DNA from: SCGC-AAA076-P13 sp964613455
GTDB lineage: Bacteria; Pseudomonadota; Gammaproteobacteria; Magnimaribacterales; D2472
Assembly (NCBI GenBank): GCA_964613455.1
Contig: CAZTGS010000006.1
Coordinates: forward strand, 1-49,161
Direction of reading: 5' to 3'
DNA length: 49,161 bases
In this document: positions 45,502-49,161 of the stretch, piece by piece
Position numbering within the stretch: position 1 is the stretch's first letter
Layout: each line of letters begins with the position of its first letter
Translations under genes and position numbers: made by a program
Notes under the pieces: model-generated
Told to the model about the DNA's origin: nothing
Seen by the model: only the letters and a program-made list of their open reading frames with translations
The model's database searches: none

Positions 45502-46794
45502 TTATATTTTTGCTAAAGCTTGTTCGTAATCAGCAATAATGTCGTCCACATGCTCTAAACCTATAGACAATCTTACAAAGCCAGGTGTAATACCGGCAGC
45601 TAATAACTCTTCTTCATTTAGCTGACTATGAGTCGTACTTCCTGGATGTATAGCAAGACTTCTTGAGTCTCCTATATTAGCAACGTGATAAACCATTTCT
45701 AGGGCATTAATGAATTTTTTTCCAGCCTCGATTCCACCTTTAATCTCAAAGCCCATCAAACCTCCATTACCTTTAGTTAAGTACTTATCAGCCCTATCTT
45801 TGGCATATCCTTCCATTTTTGAAGGATAGATAACTCTTTCAACAGCCTCATGATTTGATAGATAATCTGCAACTTTTTCAGCATTGCTTGTATGCTCCCT
45901 CATTCTTAAGGCAAGCGTTTCCAGCCCTTGAATAAACATAAATGCATTAAACGGACTCATCGCAGCACCCATATCTCTTAATATGGTTGTTCTTGCCTTC
46001 AATATATAAGCAATTGGACCTAAAGGCTTTACTGCCTCTGTCCAAATAGCACCGCCGTATGATGGATCTGGAGTATTTAAAGCAGGCTGTCTTTCAGGAA
46101 CAGCTTCCCAATCAAAATTTCCACTATCAACAATAATTCCACCAATAGATGTTCCATGACCACCAATAAATTTAGTTGTTGAATGCATTATAATTGCTGC
46201 TCCATGATCAAATGGTTTACAAAGAACTGGCGCAGCAGTATTGTCAACTATCAAAGGAATTCCTAAAGGTCTGCCAATTTCAGCAACTTCAGAAATTGGG
46301 AAAACTTCAAAACTTGGATTAGGTAAAACCTCTCCATAATAAGCTCTAGTTTTATCATCTGTAGCATTGGCGAAGTTTTGAGGATCTGAAGGATCTACAA
46401 ATCTTACTTCTATTCCCATATCTGACATAACATTCTTAAATAAATTATACGTTCCGCCGTAAAGGTGCGAGGAGGCAACAATATTATCTCCATTTCTTGC
46501 TATATTTTGAATAGCAACTGCAGATGCTGCCTGTCCAGATGCAACAGCTAGTGCACCAACACCACCCTCAAGAGCAGCTATTCTATCTTCTAGAACTGCA
46601 CATGTTGGATTCATGATTCTTGAATAAATATTACCTAACTCTGACAATGAAAATAAATTCGCTGCATGATCGGTATCGTCAAATTGAAAACTTGTAGTTT
46701 GATGAATTGGAACTGCTACAGAATTTGTATTATCGTCCTTCCTCCAACCTGCATGAAGTCCTATTGTTTCTGGATTTGTGTAAGTTTTGCTCAT
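45502..46794 (-). CDS. metY: O-acetylhomoserine sulfhydrylase
   Basis: 430-residue PLP enzyme of the Cys/Met metabolism family that makes homocysteine from O-acetylhomoserine and sulfide. PLP lysine is Lys208 in HSTTKFIGGHG. YSRIMNPT, ALEGGVGALAVASGQAA and SLGDSRSL-type (NIGDSRSLAIHPGSTTHSQL) segments are MetY-like. A SAM-responsive riboswitch candidate lies in its leader, consistent with methionine-pathway control. Confidence 0.93.
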   Translation of the reverse strand: MSKTYTNPETIGLHAGWRKDDNTNSVAVPIHQTTSFQFDDTDHAANLFSLSELGNIYSRIMNPTCAVLEDRIAALEGGVGALAVASGQAASAVAIQNIARNGDNIVASSHLYGGTYNLFKNVMSDMGIEVRFVDPSDPQNFANATDDKTRAYYGEVLPNPSFEVFPISEVAEIGRPLGIPLIVDNTAAPVLCKPFDHGAAIIMHSTTKFIGGHGTSIGGIIVDSGNFDWEAVPERQPALNTPDPSYGGAIWTEAVKPLGPIAYILKARTTILRDMGAAMSPFNAFMFIQGLETLALRMREHTSNAEKVADYLSNHEAVERVIYPSKMEGYAKDRADKYLTKGNGGLMGFEIKGGIEAGKKFINALEMVYHVANIGDSRSLAIHPGSTTHSQLNEEELLAAGITPGFVRLSIGLEHVDDIIADYEQALAKI

Positions 46795-46824
46795 AATAAT
46801 TTCCTTATAGTTATAAAACCAACG

Positions 46825-46895
46825 AAGAGAAAATAGTTATAAGTTCTCTTTAGCCTATTTAGAACGCCGGCAAGCTGATGTCAAAGGGCGTCATA
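46825..46895 (-). ncRNA. SAM-II/SAM-V-like riboswitch with competing hairpin, metY leader
   Basis: On the minus strand the leader reads ACGCC (46891-46887), a loop with CCTTTGACATCAGCTTGC, then GGCGT (46868-46864) closing the P1 stem, then TTCTAAATAGGCTAAAGAG. This is the SAM-II-type layout: P1, loop, then a 3' segment with GCUAAAG. The CUUU in the loop can pair with AAAG of that segment to form the pseudoknot. The same AAAGAG also lies in a downstream 7-bp hairpin AAGAGAA/TTCTCTT (46850-46825), so the two folds exclude each other. SAM-V is the marine relative often found before metY. Assigned by eye. Confidence 0.7.
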
Positions 46896-46897
46896 AC

Positions 46898-46925
46898 ATT
46901 ATATTTTAATAAGCCTAAATAACAA
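46898..46925 (-). promoter_or_regulatory. Predicted metY promoter
   Basis: On the minus strand TTGTTA (46925-46920) and a perfect TATAAT (46903-46898) are 16 bases apart. Transcription would begin about 7 bases downstream, right at the first stem of the riboswitch candidate, which supports both calls. Confidence 0.65.
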
Positions 46926-46930
46926 CTCTT

Positions 46931-46972
46931 AGTCAATTATTGACTGGAATCTTTTAATTAAATAACTATAAT
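46931..46972 (+). promoter_or_regulatory. Predicted cupin-gene promoter with inverted repeat
   Basis: A 15-base inverted repeat AGTCAAT-T-ATTGACT (46931-46945) includes a -35-like TTGACT (46940-46945). A TAACTA (46963-46968) lies 17 bases on, and a TATAAT (46967-46972) overlaps it. The repeat could be an operator for the cupin gene or, in the other direction, affect metY. Confidence 0.4.
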
Positions 46973-46998
46973 TATGTGATATTTAAAGGAAAAATCTA

Positions 46999-47397
46999 AT
47001 GGCTAAAAAATATGTAAATTTCAGAGTAGGTGGTTCACCATCTAATGTTAATGAAGATTATGCAGTTTGGACAAATGATCTGCTGAAAAGAATCATTGCC
47101 AGTAAAACAGTTATTCAACCTGGAAAAGGTACTCACGGTCATAAATTAATAGACTCTGATGTTGTCTATGTTATTACTAACGGCAGAGGAACCATGGAAG
47201 TTATTGAATATATGAACTCTGATGAAGGTCATGGCTCAGATCCTTCTTATGGGGTTGAGCATAAGGATTCCTACGAACTAACATCTGGAGATGTGGTTTT
47301 AGTTGAGTCCGGTGACTACTGTAAGGTTATAAATAATTCAGATCATGATCAACTTACTTATCTAAGAATATTTGATAGGGGCGGTTGGAGGCAGTAG
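46999..47397 (+). CDS. Cupin-domain protein
   Basis: 132-residue single-domain cupin. The metal motif 1 is visible as GKGTHGHKLIDSDVVYVITNGRG (His-x-His then the Gly of the turn) and the second motif as LTSGDVVLVESGDYCKVINNS, although the second-motif His is not evident. Substrate unknown. Good AAAGGA upstream of ATG. Followed 19 bases later by the MerC-like gene. Confidence 0.75.
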   Translation: MAKKYVNFRVGGSPSNVNEDYAVWTNDLLKRIIASKTVIQPGKGTHGHKLIDSDVVYVITNGRGTMEVIEYMNSDEGHGSDPSYGVEHKDSYELTSGDVVLVESGDYCKVINNSDHDQLTYLRIFDRGGWRQ

Positions 47398-47416
47398 ACC
47401 TTCTTTTTAAATTTAT

Positions 47417-47761
47417 ATGAAAGATAAATTGGGAATATTCTTCTCCGGGCTTTGTGTAATCCATTGTTTACTATTTTCTTTTTTAATATGGGGAGGAGTT
47501 GGCTCTATTAGCTTCCTAGACACATCTGAAAAACTTGTGCATCCAATCTTATTAGTATTTGTAGTAATAATAGGTCTTGTAAGCTTTCCCTCCGCATATT
47601 CTAATCATAAACGGTTAGAGCCTTTAGTTCTTGGATTGGTCGGAACGATTGGATTATTTGCTGCTCTATTTTTCTCTACAACTCTTGAAGTTATGATGAC
47701 ATTATTTTTTGGCTCCCTCCTCATCATGGCCCACTTTTGGAATCATAAACTTCAGAATTAA
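47417..47761 (+). CDS. MerC-domain small membrane protein
   Basis: 114 residues with four hydrophobic helices. The first helix carries GLCVIHCLLFSF, the CxxxC/HC pattern of MerC-type transporters. MerC imports mercuric ion in mer operons, but no merR, merA or merP is nearby, so this is more likely a housekeeping MerC-domain protein of unknown substrate. Its stop overlaps the converging gene's stop. Confidence 0.75.
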   Translation: MKDKLGIFFSGLCVIHCLLFSFLIWGGVGSISFLDTSEKLVHPILLVFVVIIGLVSFPSAYSNHKRLEPLVLGLVGTIGLFAALFFSTTLEVMMTLFFGSLLIMAHFWNHKLQN

Positions 47762-48756
47762 TTGAGCTCTATTCTGGCAACCATTGGAAAATGGTCTGAT
47801 ACTCCCTTCATATTTTTTGGATCAAAGCGATAAGGCTTTCCAGTATCTTTGTAAGTATTAAACTTAGTCTTAAAAACATCAATTGAATCAATATCAAATG
47901 AAATATCTCTATTGTTTGAAATCATAATAGTATCTAGATACTGCCAAGTCTTTGTATAGTTATAAAAATAAGTGCCCTTGCAGTCATTGCATCCTTCTCT
48001 ATGCGCTAACAACCATTGATCTTCTTGAGACATATAGACTCCCTCAGCCTCATCGTCCTCAAAACTTACGTTAAAGTCGCCTAAGGCTATGGAAGGAAGC
48101 GAATGTTGCATATGAAGCCCCTTAAGCGCGTCAAAAGACTCTATTCTCATCTCCAAGTCGTTGTAATTACTTGGGAAGTGAACGTTATATAGTCTCACCC
48201 TCTTATCCCCCACTTCAACAGTAATTTCAAAGATCGGACGAGTATCTTTTGTATCGTATTTAGGTGAGAAATCAACATAATGAAGTTTAGGATCTAGGAT
48301 CTTAAATTTAGAAATAAAAGCATTATCTATACCCCTCTTATCCTTACTTTCTAATAATTTAAAATCCATGTAACCGTAAGGCTTTAAAAGAACAAAGAGT
48401 TGCTTCAAAATATTTAAATTCTCAACTTCTTGAAGGGCTATGACATCAGCTCCTGATTTGGAGTAGGCAACTATAATATCTTTTAGTTTAGAAAGTTTTG
48501 CATCTTTTGTTTGCTCGTTCCAGTCTAAATACAAACACTCCATTCTCCAGGCTTTGACATTAATATTATTACAAGAATCTTTATGCTCGAAGGAATCTTT
48601 TTTTTCTATAGGCAAGTATGCCTTATCGTCTTTTCCCTCGTCATCTAAAGTATCAAATAAATTTTGTGTATTTAGATTCATGACACTAAACGAATCTGCT
48701 TCAAGCCCTGGTATGAATAAAATAAATACCATGAAAACTTTTGCTAATTTCATCAT
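47758..48756 (-). CDS. Secreted endonuclease/exonuclease/phosphatase family protein
   Basis: 332 residues. A signal peptide (FMVFILFIPGLEA) is cleaved near residue 20. The EEP fold motifs are all present: NLNTQNLFD, ADVIALQEVEN, LYNVHFPSNY, ALGDFNVSFED and the terminal VSDHFPMVARIE. This predicts an Mg-dependent periplasmic or extracellular nuclease or phosphodiesterase, possibly for DNA scavenging. Two consecutive ATG codons (48756, 48753) are possible starts. Confidence 0.85.
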   Translation of the reverse strand: MMKLAKVFMVFILFIPGLEADSFSVMNLNTQNLFDTLDDEGKDDKAYLPIEKKDSFEHKDSCNNINVKAWRMECLYLDWNEQTKDAKLSKLKDIIVAYSKSGADVIALQEVENLNILKQLFVLLKPYGYMDFKLLESKDKRGIDNAFISKFKILDPKLHYVDFSPKYDTKDTRPIFEITVEVGDKRVRLYNVHFPSNYNDLEMRIESFDALKGLHMQHSLPSIALGDFNVSFEDDEAEGVYMSQEDQWLLAHREGCNDCKGTYFYNYTKTWQYLDTIMISNNRDISFDIDSIDVFKTKFNTYKDTGKPYRFDPKNMKGVSDHFPMVARIELN

Positions 48757-49161
48757 TTATAAATCTTTAATTTTTAATTTGGCCTCGAAAGGAAGATCTT
48801 CTTCAATCTTATTAGAGTTTTTATAGTTTAAAATGAATTGAAGCCTATCGTCACTAAAATGAGTCATTCTTCTTGCATTCATATCGATATGACCAAGAAC
48901 CGTTTCAAAAATAGCCGAAAGATCGCCCTGCTCATTAAGTAAAATTCCAATAAAATGTAGCATTTTATTATTAACATTATTTAAGTAAAAAGAAGGATAG
49001 ACGTTTTCTCCAAGTCGAAACTCTTTTAAATATCTTATGTTGTCTTCAAGGGTGAAGGTTGAAAAGCCGCTTTTCATGTATTCGTCTGTAAAACCTAATT
49101 CATCTATGTACATGGAGGTGTAACTGCTATCAAACATCTTGTAATAGTAGGTAACATTCAT
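48757..49161 (-). CDS. Thioesterase (4HBT-type hotdog), partial at window edge
   Basis: 134 residues visible. The first residues MNVTYYYKMFDSS match the internal family motif that usually reads DYNGHMNVxYY, so the methionine at the window edge is probably internal and the N-terminus lies outside. LHFIGILLNEQGDLSAIFE and LGHIDMNARRMTHF are typical of hotdog acyl-CoA thioesterases, including those fused or linked to carnitine/betaine dehydrogenases. It abuts the endonuclease gene with no gap. Confidence 0.75.
   Translation of the reverse strand: MNVTYYYKMFDSSYTSMYIDELGFTDEYMKSGFSTFTLEDNIRYLKEFRLGENVYPSFYLNNVNNKMLHFIGILLNEQGDLSAIFETVLGHIDMNARRMTHFSDDRLQFILNYKNSNKIEEDLPFEAKLKIKDL

Noticed and set aside
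47417..47761. Mercury-resistance locus
   Set aside because: Only a MerC-domain protein is present, without merR, merT, merP or merA nearby.
1..49161. tRNA, rRNA, CRISPR arrays and insertion sequences
   Set aside because: I scanned the intergenic spaces and saw no cloverleaf-like sequence, spaced repeats, transposase or terminal inverted repeats.

Overview
The window is an AT-rich, tightly packed piece of a free-living gammaproteobacterial chromosome. Gene order (rpoE-rseA-mucD-lepA-lepB-rnc-era-recO-acpS; smc-zipA-lig; a full ccm operon), very short intergenic spaces, many ATGA stop/start overlaps, low GC and shortened versions of standard proteins all fit a streamlined marine lineage, most likely SAR86-like. 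The lineage is inferred from content, not from a database search. I saw no rRNA, tRNA, CRISPR array, insertion sequence or prophage. One 100-N scaffold gap (33616-33715) is present.

Layout. 1-2.3 kb: two divergent lipoprotein genes, both with a glycine run directly after the lipobox cysteine; the second ends in a cupredoxin-like copper domain. 2.35-14.07 kb: a long minus-strand superoperon read from sdhE and rpoE down to small genes at 2.35 kb. It covers envelope stress (rpoE, an rseA-like gene, mucD), translation and secretion (lepA, lepB), RNA processing (rnc, era), repair (recO), lipid and nucleotide metabolism (acpS, adk), tRNA modification (a shortened tsaB), lipid-carrier recycling (uppP) and rRNA methylation (rsmJ). 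A sigma-E-type promoter sits in front of rpoE. 14.1-19.2 kb: ygfZ (apparent frameshift at its start), ung, serA, an orphan ABC ATPase and glpK, with a DnaA-box cluster upstream of ung.

19.2-23.65 kb: nrdAB behind a control region with two NrdR-like boxes and two perfect DnaA boxes. 23.7-33.1 kb: single metabolic or accessory genes (hemolysin-III/PAQR, GST, SDR, AlkB-like, mdh, a lipoprotein alkylsulfatase, an M16C peptidase). 33.1-38.8 kb: smc-zipA-lig-slt operon. Here the usual NAD+-dependent ligA position holds an ATP-dependent ligase, and SMC appears to lack a hinge and to have internally duplicated coiled-coil arms. 38.85-44.98 kb: complete ccmABCDEFGHI cytochrome c maturation operon, including a 57-residue ccmD. 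45.0-46.8 kb: a glycosyltransferase-like gene and metY, the latter behind a SAM-II/SAM-V-like riboswitch. 47.0-49.16 kb: cupin, MerC-like, a secreted endonuclease/phosphatase-fold protein and a thioesterase cut by the window edge.

The observations I rate highest are the hingeless, duplicated SMC, the ATP-dependent ligase at the ligA locus, the internally deleted TsaB, the RseA-like protein whose tail resembles RseB while rseB is missing, and the metY riboswitch with a competing hairpin.
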